Assembly: GCA_900545225.1 (NCBI GenBank)
Contig: UQXZ01000008.1
Span: forward strand, 1-64,000
Reading direction: 5' to 3'
Length of the DNA stretch: 64,000 nucleotides
From: an uncultured Eubacteriales bacterium
GTDB taxonomy: Bacteria; Bacillota; Clostridia; Lachnospirales; Lachnospiraceae
A program made the translations under genes and the position numbers. Of this stretch, positions 15,565 through 24,588 are shown piece by piece. The notes beneath the pieces were generated by a model, which searched no databases, was not told the origin of the DNA, and worked only from the letters and a program-made list of their open reading frames with translations. How positions within the stretch are numbered: the stretch's first letter is position 1; each line of letters opens with the position of its first letter.

Positions 15565-18547
15565 TAAGAATTTACAATATATTCATATATATCTTCTCTT
15601 ACGGGTACATCAAGAATCCATTCTATTTCCACTGCGGTTTTTTCAGTATTTGTCATTGTAAATTCTTTTGTATTTCCACTGGCTGTCATATGACCGAAAT
15701 AATAAAACTCTTTAGAATTCTTATCATCTTTGTTTTTACGCACGAAAAGCTCTACCTGAATTCCACGTTCCTTGGCTTTAAGGAAGTTTTGTACATCCTC
15801 AGACTGCATGTTTTTTCCTGATTTGGAAATTGCAATTAACCGGTCTCTAAATCCGGGGACGAAATGATCTTCATATTTTGTGGTATCACTGATATCATCT
15901 GATTTATCATAATTTATAAAAACAGGAAATGTTTTTGTTTTTTATCAAACTTGTAACCGCCTATATTTAACGGAACCTCATTTTGACTCCAATTCAGAAG
16001 ACGACATACATCTTCGTAAGTATATTTCTGATATAAAACAAAATCAGTCTGTTCATATGTATGTCTGTAATCCCTTCTATATCGACTTATACCGAATTCA
16101 ACAAGCTCAATAAAAATATTATAGAATTCATCATTTGACAACATATCCAAAAAAGCTTTTGTAGGTTTATAGTCAGAGCCTTCTTTTTCAATAAAAATGC
16201 ATTGAGAATAAGTTTTTTTACTGACACCTGAAGGAAATTCATTCGTCATAACATTTACAATGTTTTCTTTCTGATCCTGACTTATTTCTTTTCCATACTC
16301 TTTCATATCTTCCGAAAGTCCTGCAAATAAACCAAATCTTGAAAGTCCACGGGCATACGACAATATTCTTTTTAATAATTGAAGTTCTTGTATACGTTTT
16401 CCGTTAGCTAATTTCCTGGATACAAATTCAATTACTTTATCTTCATCATCTGATAAACGAACTTTATATTCTTTTTCATATTTCACCAGAAATTTGTAGT
16501 ACGAGCCAAGATTATTGTTGTCAAATATACGAATAACATCCATCTCTCCGTAATCGTCAAAATCACGAAGCTTTGGAATTCTTCCCAACTTATTTTTAAG
16601 ATTCGTATAATTCTCTCTTATAAACCTTATATCACTAAAGTTTGCACTGTCTATTGAAGAAAAAATCCTCTTTCTGCTGATTTCGTCAAAATGTACCGTG
16701 GAAGCTCCCGGTATTACTCTTCCGCCTTCCATTATGTATCTTCGAATATTGTCTTTGTTGTATGTTCTGTATCCCGATAGTGCAATCGGAATCATAAAAT
16801 TATTATTATAATTCCCAATAAAATCCAAGATAACAACATACTCTTTTCCATTTGCTTTTCTGAGACCTCTGCCAAGCTGTTGAATAAATACAATTGGAGA
16901 CTGGGTAGGCCTAAGCATAATAACCTGATTAACTTCTATGATATCAACACCTTCATTTAATATTTCAACAGATAATATATAATCCAACGGTTGGTTTTCA
17001 AACGTTGCCTCATCTTCATTCATTGCCAATCTTTCAAAAGCATTTTCTCTTTCCTTTTCCGAAGAACTTCCGTTAAGCGCTATGGTCCTAAAAAGACATC
17101 CTGTTGAAGGATTATGCATTTGGTTAAATTTTGCAGACAATTCTTCAGCTTCTTTTATACTGCTGCAAAAAATCAGCCCTTTAACTTTGTCTCCGCTATA
17201 TCCATAATAATCAGCTTGTTTAATAATATGCTTTACTCTCTCGTCACCGGTAAGCACGGAGAAGTCCCCGCCGGATTCTTCTTCATCCCCGACAATTGAT
17301 AAATCCGTTATTCCGAAATAGTGAAAAGGACATAAGAGATTTTATTACATTGCCTGTTGCAAACGGATCTCATATGCTATTTGGTAATTAAAAAGTTCAT
17401 ATACATTTCTGCCTTCTTCATTGTCATCTCTCTTATCCGGTGTCGCGGTCATTCCCAACCATAATTTTGGTTAAAAATGTTTCATTATTTTTTGATAGGT
17501 ATCAGCCGGCACATGATGTGCCTCATCTAAAATAATACAATCAAACTCATCTTTTTCGTACCGAAGTAAATGCTCATCACAATTCAATGTCTGAACAGTA
17601 GTAAAAATATAGTCTGCATCATATTCATGATAACCGGCTCCGACAAGTCCCATGGATACTGACTTTGCAAAAACTTTTTCGTAGGATTTTTTTGTTTATC
17701 TTGCTAATTGCCCTCTATGCACTAAGAACAACACCCGTTTAAATCCGAGTTCCCTCATTGCGAATGCCGATGCATATGTTTTTCCGGTACCTGTGGCAGA
17801 AATTAACAACGCTCTGTCTTCTCCTGCTTCAATTATTTTCTTTAAATTTGTAATAAATCCAACCTGCATACTGTTAGGTTGTAATTTATAATTTTCAATA
17901 GAAATAATTTCTTCCTGCTGTACAATCTCTCTCTGATGTTTGATAATGCTATATCGTGCATAATAATTTTCATAAAAATCATCAAAAGATAACGAATATT
18001 TTGAATTCCACAACCGGTTAAATTCGGCTACTATTTCTTCAGCCATTTCACCATGTTCTGTTGAGATCAGTTTTGTATTCCATTCTTTATTGATTGTAAG
18101 CGCCGCACTTGTAATATCTGAACTGCCAATGATAATGCGGTATATCTCGTCCTTTTTAAAAATATATCCTTTTGTATGAAACCCCTCATGAGCGGCTTCA
18201 ACATCATACATTCTGATTGTGATATTCGATAATTCGTTAAGCTTGTTTAAAGCTTTTGGTTCACTGAAATTCAGATAATTAGTTGTCAGTATCTCGCCTC
18301 TGATATTCTTTTTTTCCAGTTACTTCAACGTCTGAAGAAGAGGTGTAATACCACTCATGGTAATAAAAGCCACACTGATTTGAAAACCGTCATATGCCAT
18401 AATCTCATCCTCTATGGATGATAGCACTTTCTTTCCTTCTCTTCTGTTATTTGATACAAACTGCGGGCGATATATATCACTTGAGACAACAGAACCGTCT
18501 ATATATGCAGTTTCAAAACCTAATCTCACTTCATCAATGTTGCTCAT
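15564..18547 (-). pseudogene. PLD-DEAD helicase-DUF3427 protein, five nonsense codons and one frameshift
   Basis: A single gene of about 990 codons from the ATG at 18547 (behind GGAG). It has a PLD nuclease-like domain (HTKGYIFKKD, then GSSDIT), an SF2 helicase (Walker A SATGTGKTYA, LDEAHHVP, MTATPDKRDD, QQLGRGLRK) and a C-terminal DUF3427. The frame is cut by TAA at 18320-18322, 17696-17698, 17471-17473 and a double TAA at 17342-17347. Each lies where the family has Glu, Gln or a polar residue (e.g. LQTLK*LEKKN, AM**NLLCPFHY). One A is missing from an A-run near 15946, which shifts the last part. Otherwise the sequence is complete. The intact protein would be a nuclease-helicase, probably in DNA repair or defence. 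Confidence 0.85.
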
Positions 18548-18782
18548 TTGTTTCACTCCGTTTTTATAACTTATCATGCTTACGTTTTTTCTGCAGAATG
18601 TCGTTACATAAATTCTAATTGCAAATGGAATATATTCGCTTCCGTTGCAGCTTTAATCGGCGGCCATAGTGTTATAATTTACTTTCACAAAACAGTCGGT
18701 TCATTATACCAATAACCTTTTTCAACGTAAAAAGAGCCGTCAGATTACCCAGCCGGCTCAAACATATCCATATCGCTGTATT

Positions 18783-19838
18783 CTATTCATTTCTTTCAGC
18801 CGTCATTTCTCCGCGCATCTCCTCATTATCCAAGTGTTTCTGCCACGAATATGTTTCTATGCAGCTTAATAATTGTTCAAACCTGTTATTTTCAACATTT
18901 TGCTTATGGAAGCCTTCCGTAATATATCTATCCCTAAAGCCTGTTTTTACATAATTATTATGCCACAACTCCGTTTTTCCCGTATCAAGACCTTCTATAA
19001 TCCAGTTATCTTCCACACCCTCTACCTGCATCTGCGAATAATCCGTTGCATGAAATCTCATACCCACATCAATTACGTAATGATACAATTTACGATCATC
19101 TGTTTTATATTTTCTGAATATTCTGTCACATATGGGAATCTGTTTCGTATTTGGATAACAGGCAATCCGTAAAAATAAATTTCTTCTACATTTATAACAC
19201 GCTTTCATACCGGTCGGTGCAATTTCCGATGCCTGAAAATTGTCCGGCGGAATGGCGTTTATGTCTTTGCATGACTTATCATGATAATATTGAGAATTAT
19301 CCGAATAATAATAGAACATCTTAGAATTATCAATAAGACTTTGTTTTCTGCTTATCTTATTTTTCTCTTCCGCGGTAAGTTCACGCTTCTCATACTCTAA
19401 TACACCGTTTCGCAATACCGCTGAAAGTCCCGGTCTTTGAATATAATCCGACACAACGATTTCCTCAGGTTCGGCAATTGCACACTTCCCCGTATTCTCC
19501 CAAGACATTTTTATTCCTGCATTTATACTGTTTCTTAAGTACTTCCACATGGGATTAAATCCCGATTCATGAACATATAAATCCCCTGATTCAATATCAA
19601 CCGTAGCCGTAACTAAATGCACGGGATCACTGTCTTCGGGATTAATTAATACCACTCCACATGCTTTAAGTATGTCTTTTTTTGATATATAATCATCAAT
19701 ACACTTCAATTTTTGCGGATAGATGATAAGCTTCTTATCTGTTAAATCCTCTCCCCAAACGAAAATATCGGTACAAAATCGAACTGCTTTCATTTGCAGC
19801 CCATTTTCATAGATATTTTTCTCACTTTTTGTATTCAT
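18783..19838 (-). CDS. Unknown protein with Ada-like zinc-binding motif
   Basis: 351 residues, no signal or membrane segment, ATG with a weak site. I do not recognise the family. Residues about 175-222 (YYSDNSQYYHDKSCKDI, then ...GMKACYKCRRN) keep the spacing of the zinc-binding fold in Ada/Me-Ada proteins, where a YHxxxC is followed by CxxC. The N-terminal half is beta-rich (ACGVVLINPEDSDPVHLVTA) and the C-terminal part is helical and acidic. It lies between the dead helicase and the coiled-coil/XRE pair, all on the minus strand, and looks intact. A DNA- or metal-linked role is only a guess. Confidence 0.6.
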   Translation of the reverse strand: MNTKSEKNIYENGLQMKAVRFCTDIFVWGEDLTDKKLIIYPQKLKCIDDYISKKDILKACGVVLINPEDSDPVHLVTATVDIESGDLYVHESGFNPMWKYLRNSINAGIKMSWENTGKCAIAEPEEIVVSDYIQRPGLSAVLRNGVLEYEKRELTAEEKNKISRKQSLIDNSKMFYYYSDNSQYYHDKSCKDINAIPPDNFQASEIAPTGMKACYKCRRNLFLRIACYPNTKQIPICDRIFRKYKTDDRKLYHYVIDVGMRFHATDYSQMQVEGVEDNWIIEGLDTGKTELWHNNYVKTGFRDRYITEGFHKQNVENNRFEQLLSCIETYSWQKHLDNEEMRGEMTAERNE

Positions 19839-19966
19839 AATTTATATCCCTATGCATTTAGTATGTTCCGTCTAAATCAAAGAACACCTTCCGTACAACC
19901 GTAAATCATCATTATATTTATTTCCCGTAAAATTAATTATAGCATCTGCCATACACGATTTCATTA

Positions 19967-20002
19967 AAATAAAACTGCAGAAGACCCGCAAGCCTCCTGC
20001 AG
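19967..20002 (-). terminator. Terminator downstream of the coiled-coil gene
   Basis: The stem CTGCAG (19975-19980) pairs with CTGCAG (19997-20002), with further GAG/CTT pairing inside, and TTTTATTTT follows on the minus strand. The region 20003-20200 upstream of it has other short complementary stretches (AACCT/AGGTT) but no gene I can support. Confidence 0.65.
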
Positions 20003-20202
20003 TATGTGCCTGTAACCTAACCTCCGCACACGGTTTCCCAAGGTTTTTTACAAGGCGGAAGTAAAATACTGTTGCGTAATTATCTTTGAACATTAACGAA
20101 TAACAGATAACAAAATAACAGATATACTTTAACCTTGAACATAAACATAAGAAAATTCATAAAAATCCATTGGTCTTATTTGCCTTGTAAGGAAAGTGCC
20201 TT

Positions 20203-20724
20203 TTAAATATCCACGTCAAACTCAACCGTCTGATTGTATTTATCAAGTGCTGTCTGCATATCCATAATAAGCTTTGAAACGCGCTCATACTCGTTCCTGA
20301 TTAATTCCAAATCATAGTTGATGTATCTGTATTCCGGAACCGCGTTTTTGGACATATAAGAATTTTCTTCTCTGCTTTTCGGAAGCTGCTTACGCATATG
20401 ATCCAATATGCTTTTTCTTTTATTAAGCTGTGCCGTTTTTATGAGAATAGTGTCAACACTCATTTCGGAATCCCCGACTTTAACTTTTGCCGTAGCATTT
20501 GTTAAATTGAGGGCATGTTTTATTATGGCTGTTTTTTCGTCAATTTCTGCAATAATTGATGCAACGGTTGAATAGTCATATTCCGGAATAACCGGTTCTT
20601 CGTCCGTTGATGCAACATAAGTGCTGGAAACAGCTTCTTTATTAAGCCAATAAGCCTTCTCTTCTTCCAAATTTCTAAGCATTTTATTCGCATATGCCGA
20701 TGTCATTTTCTGCACTTTTTCCAC
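20203..20724 (-). CDS. Coiled-coil protein, DIP1984-like
   Basis: 173 residues, almost all helical, soluble. The pattern IIAEIDEKTAIIKHALNLTN, followed by a glycine-containing turn, LNKRKSILDHMRKQLPKSRE, and a final helix ending in LDKYNQTVEFDVDI, matches the DIP1984/septicolysin-like family, whose function is unclear. The ATG follows a GGGGGTGG-type stretch. It lies 37 bp downstream of an XRE regulator on the same strand, so the two are probably one transcript ended by the terminator at 19967-20002. The family match is from pattern only. Confidence 0.6.
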   Translation of the reverse strand: MEKVQKMTSAYANKMLRNLEEEKAYWLNKEAVSSTYVASTDEEPVIPEYDYSTVASIIAEIDEKTAIIKHALNLTNATAKVKVGDSEMSVDTILIKTAQLNKRKSILDHMRKQLPKSREENSYMSKNAVPEYRYINYDLELIRNEYERVSKLIMDMQTALDKYNQTVEFDVDI

Positions 20725-20761
20725 CCCCGTATTAAATGTTCTCTGTCAATATGGTATAAGT

Positions 20762-21058
20762 TTAACAACAATATAACACTTTGTCATTGAACCTGTGGTT
20801 TAATAATTCAAGTAAATAAACAATATCCCCGTCAATGACGAGGATATCTTCTATGCTTGTATGAAGCAATCTGCTTAAGATAACAATATTATCCAAGCTT
20901 GGTAATGATTTTCCTGAAATCCATTTATAGACAGCCTGAGGATTTTCAAATCCCATGGCATTCTGTACATCCTTTACGGTATAACCGTTTTCGGAAAGTA
21001 ATTTCCGTATATTGTTTCCGGTTTCCTTCTGTCTGATTGATAAATACATTGGTTTCAT
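20762..21058 (-). CDS. XRE-family helix-turn-helix transcriptional regulator
   Basis: 98 residues. An HTH_3 domain spans about 12-68: GNNIRKLLSENGYTVKDVQN, then AVYKWISGKSLPSLDNIVIL with the recognition helix. The C-terminal 30 residues (YLLELLNHRFNDKVLYCC) are hydrophobic and end in two Cys. It probably represses its own transcript and the downstream coiled-coil gene. The ATG has a GGAGGTGCC site. Common stand-alone regulator in Firmicutes and mobile DNA. Confidence 0.85.
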   Translation of the reverse strand: MKPMYLSIRQKETGNNIRKLLSENGYTVKDVQNAMGFENPQAVYKWISGKSLPSLDNIVILSRLLHTSIEDILVIDGDIVYLLELLNHRFNDKVLYCC

Positions 21059-21142
21059 TCGGCACCTCCGTAAATATATTCGTCACGAATCACGGTAATA
21101 TATGTCGGAGTTGTATTATACACTAAATACCCCATGAATGCA

Positions 21143-21328
21143 TTAAATTTTAGAATCAGAAGCCGAAAATGTGTTTAACTTCTGTTTAAAAGCCGTAAAA
21201 CAAAAGTCTTTTCCCGTCAGCTTCTTTATTTCATTTACCTCATTTTCCAAAAGGGAAATATCGTGATCGTTTGCAGGCTGCATTAAAACAAAAGGTGCAT
21301 CTGGATTTCCGTAATTATATATTTTCAT
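21143..21328 (-). pseudogene. Alpha/beta-hydrolase (putative esterase), N-terminal remnant
   Basis: 61 residues reading MKIYNYGNPDAPFVLMQPAN, then ENEVNEIKKLTGKDFCFTAF. This is the N-terminal beginning of a Firmicute alpha/beta-hydrolase of about 200 residues. The nucleophile elbow and the rest of the fold are absent, so no activity is expected. It may still be translated. Confidence 0.5.
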
Positions 21329-21380
21329 TTTCGTCTCCGATTTTCGTATGTCATTCTATCATAATATTAATCTGCCGAAA

Positions 21381-21793
21381 TCAACATTTTCTGATTACAC
21401 TTTTATAAAATGACTCCGGTATTTCACTTTTTATCTCTTCACGCTCAAAGATTTTGCACACCTTCACTTTGGTTTCTCCGTCAATGCCCTCTACGATTAC
21501 CGTATCACCTTCTCTTATTGATTTGTCATCACATAAGTAGTCGTATTCTTTACCGTTTTTTGTAAACTGCACTCCTGCAAATCTTAGTTTTACGGTCTTT
21601 TTCGTATCTTCTTTCGGAGCCTTCCATATCAGGTCATCAGCTGTAATGCGGGCAACCTCTTCCCCGTTGCATTTAAATACATGCTGTCCTTTTTTGTAAT
21701 CCCAATCAACGTTATCATATATAAACGAAGCTTTGCCGTTTAATATTTCACATCACAAAAGCTTTCTTTCTCTTCTTCATTATTACTCTCCAT
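21381..21793 (-). pseudogene. Degraded paralogue of the Sel1-like protein's C-terminal domain
   Basis: The frame up to the stop at 21381 gives DLIWKAPKEDTKKTVKLRFA followed by GVQFTKNGKEYDYLCDDKSI, closely matching the end of the protein at 340-1680 (KEYDYFCEDKSIKEGDEVIV). The match extends upstream to about 21745, where the frame breaks. Before it an ATG at 21793 opens MESNNEEEKESFCDVKY. The Sel1 repeats are missing. So this is a 5'-deleted, frameshifted copy about 20 kb from the intact one, on the same strand. Confidence 0.75.
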
Positions 21794-21880
21794 TTTTTTA
21801 CTGGTACACATATACTTTTCCAGTATACATAATCCGAATTTATTAATTTGTGATAATGTCACAAAGAATTAAAAAATAAC

Positions 21881-21924
21881 TTGACATTTTATATTTTGCA
21901 CAATTTAATTTGATTAAATTAAAT
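21881..21924 (+). promoter_or_regulatory. Sigma-A promoter with overlapping palindrome for the DUF1304 remnant
   Basis: TTGACA (21881-21886), a 17-bp spacer, and TTTAAT (21904-21909). The -10 lies inside the inverted repeat TTTAATTT-GATT-AAATTAAA (21904-21923), a likely operator. The ribosome site CAGGGAG follows before the ATG at 21957. Confidence 0.6.
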
Positions 21925-21956
21925 AACAACGTTAAGTAAACTACAGGGAGAAAAAA

Positions 21957-22145
21957 ATGAGCATTTTTACACAGGTTGTTGCCGTTCTTGTGGCAATAGA
22001 ATTTATTTATATTTTCTTTTTGGAAACAATTGCCACAAAATCAGCAAAAACATCAAAGGTTTTCGGATTAACGTATCAAATTACTCCGATAAATAAGCCG
22101 GGGAGATGTAATTTACATCTCCCCGGCCTTTTTACTGACAAATAA
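21957..22145 (+). pseudogene. DUF1304 membrane protein, truncated
   Basis: The first 40 residues (MSIFTQVVAVLVAIEFIYIF, then FLETIATKSAKTSKVFG) are the start of a DUF1304 small membrane protein, normally about 120 residues with four helices. The frame then runs into the perfect terminator palindrome at 22097-22127 and ends at 22145. Only one transmembrane segment survives. The promoter and ribosome site remain good, so a short hydrophobic peptide might still be made. Confidence 0.7.
22097..22134. terminator. Perfect 15-bp terminator between accessory and core DNA
   Basis: GCCGGGGAGATGTAA (22097-22111) is mirrored exactly by 22113-22127 and followed by CTTTTT on the plus strand. It lies downstream of both thiI (minus) and the DUF1304 stub (plus) and could stop both. 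Its abrupt junction with the DUF1304 frame suggests the gene was cut by recombination next to the pre-existing thiI terminator. Confidence 0.85.
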
Positions 22146-22190
22146 TTTGAATTTGTTATGACATCTAACAACGGAAACGGTAAGCCGTAA

Positions 22191-23372
22191 TTACTCACCG
22201 CATACCACAACTTCTGTTGTATCAATTGCCTGCTTAATAAGCTCGTCAATTGTGTCTTCAAGCTTTTTCTCATCATTTTCGATTACATTGAGTTTTGGCT
22301 TTGTAACAGGGTGCTTTGCAACGAAGATTGTACAGCAGTCTTCGAATGGCTCAATTGATGTTTCGTATGTTCCGATTTCTTGAGCGATGTCGATAATTCC
22401 CTGCTTATCAAATGCAATAAGAGGTCTGTATACAGGTAATGTACATACTGCATTTGTACAATTTAATCCGTACATTGTTTGGCTGGCAACCTGTCCGATA
22501 CTTTCACCTGTAACAAGTCCCAAGCAGCCTTCTCTCTTAGCTAATTCTTCGGCAATTCTGTACATATATCTTCTCATGATGATTGTCATTTCATCACCAG
22601 GACATTTCTTGTAGATTTCAAGCTGAATGTCTGTGAAGTTAACAATATTTAATGTAACAGGACCTGTGTATAATGAGATTTCTTCTGCAAGGTCAATAAC
22701 CTTCTGCTTTGCTCTCTCACTTGTATATGGAGGAGCATGGAAATATGTTGCAGAAATATTTACGCCTCTCTTTGAAATCATATATCCCGCTACAGGTGAA
22801 TCGATACCACCTGATAAGAGAAGCATTGCACGACCTGCTGTTCCAAGTGGAAGACCACCCTGACCTGGAATACTCTGTGAGTAAATGTTTACCTGGTTTC
22901 TTACTTCAACCTGAATTAATACGTCAGGATTGTGTACATCTACCTTTAATTCTGGAAATGCATCAAGAATTCTTGCACCAAGCTCAACATTTATCTCCAT
23001 TGAGTTAAGTGGGAAATCTTTTCTTGCTCTTCTTGATTCTACCTTAAATGTAAAATCTTTATGCTCATATGCAGAATTAATATGCTCTACTACAGCATCT
23101 GCAATGGCATCAAAGTCTGTAACAGGAATCTGAACTACAGGACAGATCCATGCAATACCAAATACTCTCTTAAGAGCTGTTACAACTTCGTCATAGTCAT
23201 ATTCTGAAAGGCACTGAGCGTAAATTCTTCCTTCGTGTCTGATAACCTTGAATTCACCTGTAATCTTCTTTAATGCTCTCTTTACTTCATTTACAAGGGC
23301 ATCCTCAAATACTCTTTTGTTATTGCCCTTTACACCGATTTCTGCATATTTAATCAAAAACGCTTTATACAT
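22191..23372 (-). CDS. thiI: tRNA 4-thiouridine sulfurtransferase ThiI
   Basis: 393 residues. An N-terminal ferredoxin-like plus THUMP domain (about 1-165) binds tRNA. The PP-loop adenylation domain begins MLLLSGGIDSPVAGYM near 185. It adenylates U8 of tRNA and inserts sulfur; in some species it also feeds thiazole synthesis. The short form here has no rhodanese domain, as usual in Firmicutes, where IscS-type desulfurase donates the sulfur. It starts 18 bp after iscS, so the two are co-transcribed. The stop is 64 bp before the perfect terminator. Confidence 0.95.
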   Translation of the reverse strand: MYKAFLIKYAEIGVKGNNKRVFEDALVNEVKRALKKITGEFKVIRHEGRIYAQCLSEYDYDEVVTALKRVFGIAWICPVVQIPVTDFDAIADAVVEHINSAYEHKDFTFKVESRRARKDFPLNSMEINVELGARILDAFPELKVDVHNPDVLIQVEVRNQVNIYSQSIPGQGGLPLGTAGRAMLLLSGGIDSPVAGYMISKRGVNISATYFHAPPYTSERAKQKVIDLAEEISLYTGPVTLNIVNFTDIQLEIYKKCPGDEMTIIMRRYMYRIAEELAKREGCLGLVTGESIGQVASQTMYGLNCTNAVCTLPVYRPLIAFDKQGIIDIAQEIGTYETSIEPFEDCCTIFVAKHPVTKPKLNVIENDEKKLEDTIDELIKQAIDTTEVVVCGE

Positions 23373-23390
23373 ATCAACCTCGTACCTTAA

Positions 23391-24581
23391 TTATCTGCGT
23401 GTAAACTGTCTTAAAAACGGAACCTGTTCTTTTAATGTATCTAATACATAGTCAATATCCTCTTTAGTAATATGCTCGTCCATACTAAATCTGATATTTG
23501 AATCCTGCTTATCCTTATCTACGCCAATTGCCTGAATAACTGAGCTTAAGCCCGGCTTATTGGATGAGCATGCTGAACCTGAAGATACATATATTCCCTT
23601 TTCTTCAAGTGCATGGAGAAGTACTTCAGCTCTTACTCCGTCAAATGTCGCTGAAACAATATTTGGTAAGAAATACTTTTCTCTGTCTGTTTCTGCATTT
23701 TCATATCCGTTAATATAAACATTTTCCATGGACTTTAAGCCATTTATAAAATACTCTCTGAGCTCGTAAATGTTATTCATGTGCTTTGGAACAGGGATAA
23801 TTGCTGTATTTCCTTCAAATGCCTTATCAATTGCAACTGACATTCCGTAGATTAAGAATACAGGTTCTGTTCCTGAACGCTGCCCTGACTGCTGTCCGCC
23901 ACCGTAAAGGTATGGGGGAATATTTACTCCGTTTCTCTTATATAAGAATCCAATACCCTTTGGTCCGTGAAGCTTGTGGGCACTTACTGAGAGAATATCT
24001 ACCTTTGCAGCTTTTATGTCGATAGGAATTTTACCAAATGCCTGAACTGCGTCAGTGTGGAAAATAATATCCTTATTGTAGTCCTTTACGATATTTCCTA
24101 TTGTTTCAATGTCCTGAACAGTACCAATTTCATTATTGGCAGTCATTATTGAAACAAATGTGGTTTCTTCATCAAGAGCTTCCTTTAAAGCTTCAATGTC
24201 AACCTTTCCCTTTGAATCAACAGGAAGAAATGTCACTCTGAAGCCTCTGTTTTCAAGCTCTAAAAATGCTTCCTTTACAGATGGATGCTCAATCTGACTT
24301 GTAATAAGATGCTTTCCAAATCTTTCTCTTTTAAGTGCTGAACCGAAAATGGCTGTATTGTTACTTTCTGTAGCACATGATGTATATACAATTTCTTTTG
24401 GATTGCATTTTAATATTTTAGAGATGGTATTTGTGGCATCCTTTATATATTTTTCAGCATTTACACCGAGTATATGCTTTGATGAAGGGTTACCAAATCC
24501 CTGTTCAAGCACTTCCATCATAGCTTCATTTACTACGGGTAATGTCTTAGTTGTAGCTGCATTATCTAAATAAATTTCCAT
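23391..24581 (-). CDS. iscS: Cysteine desulfurase (IscS/NifS type)
   Basis: About 396 residues from the ATG at 24581, behind GAGGAAACC, which gives MEIYLDNAATTKTLP; a longer frame upstream lacks homology. This PLP enzyme takes sulfur from cysteine. PLP-Lys lies in SVSAHKLHGPKGIGF, and the catalytic Cys loop SSGSACSSNKPG is present. It starts 7 bp after rsmE and is followed by thiI, so its likely role is sulfur supply for s4U, and for MnmA encoded in this window. The whole group prmA-rsmE-iscS-thiI is tightly packed. Confidence 0.93.
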   Translation of the reverse strand: MEIYLDNAATTKTLPVVNEAMMEVLEQGFGNPSSKHILGVNAEKYIKDATNTISKILKCNPKEIVYTSCATESNNTAIFGSALKRERFGKHLITSQIEHPSVKEAFLELENRGFRVTFLPVDSKGKVDIEALKEALDEETTFVSIMTANNEIGTVQDIETIGNIVKDYNKDIIFHTDAVQAFGKIPIDIKAAKVDILSVSAHKLHGPKGIGFLYKRNGVNIPPYLYGGGQQSGQRSGTEPVFLIYGMSVAIDKAFEGNTAIIPVPKHMNNIYELREYFINGLKSMENVYINGYENAETDREKYFLPNIVSATFDGVRAEVLLHALEEKGIYVSSGSACSSNKPGLSSVIQAIGVDKDKQDSNIRFSMDEHITKEDIDYVLDTLKEQVPFLRQFTRR

Positions 24582-24588
24582 GGTTTCC

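Noticed and set aside
15564..18547. Stop-codon reassignment or suppression (TAA read as an amino acid)
   Set aside because: Many intact core genes in the window end in TAA, so TAA must be a stop. A frameshift in the same gene also shows plain decay.
19872..20093. Minus-strand 73-residue open frame
   Set aside because: It runs through the terminator hairpin at 19975-20002 and has no family pattern.
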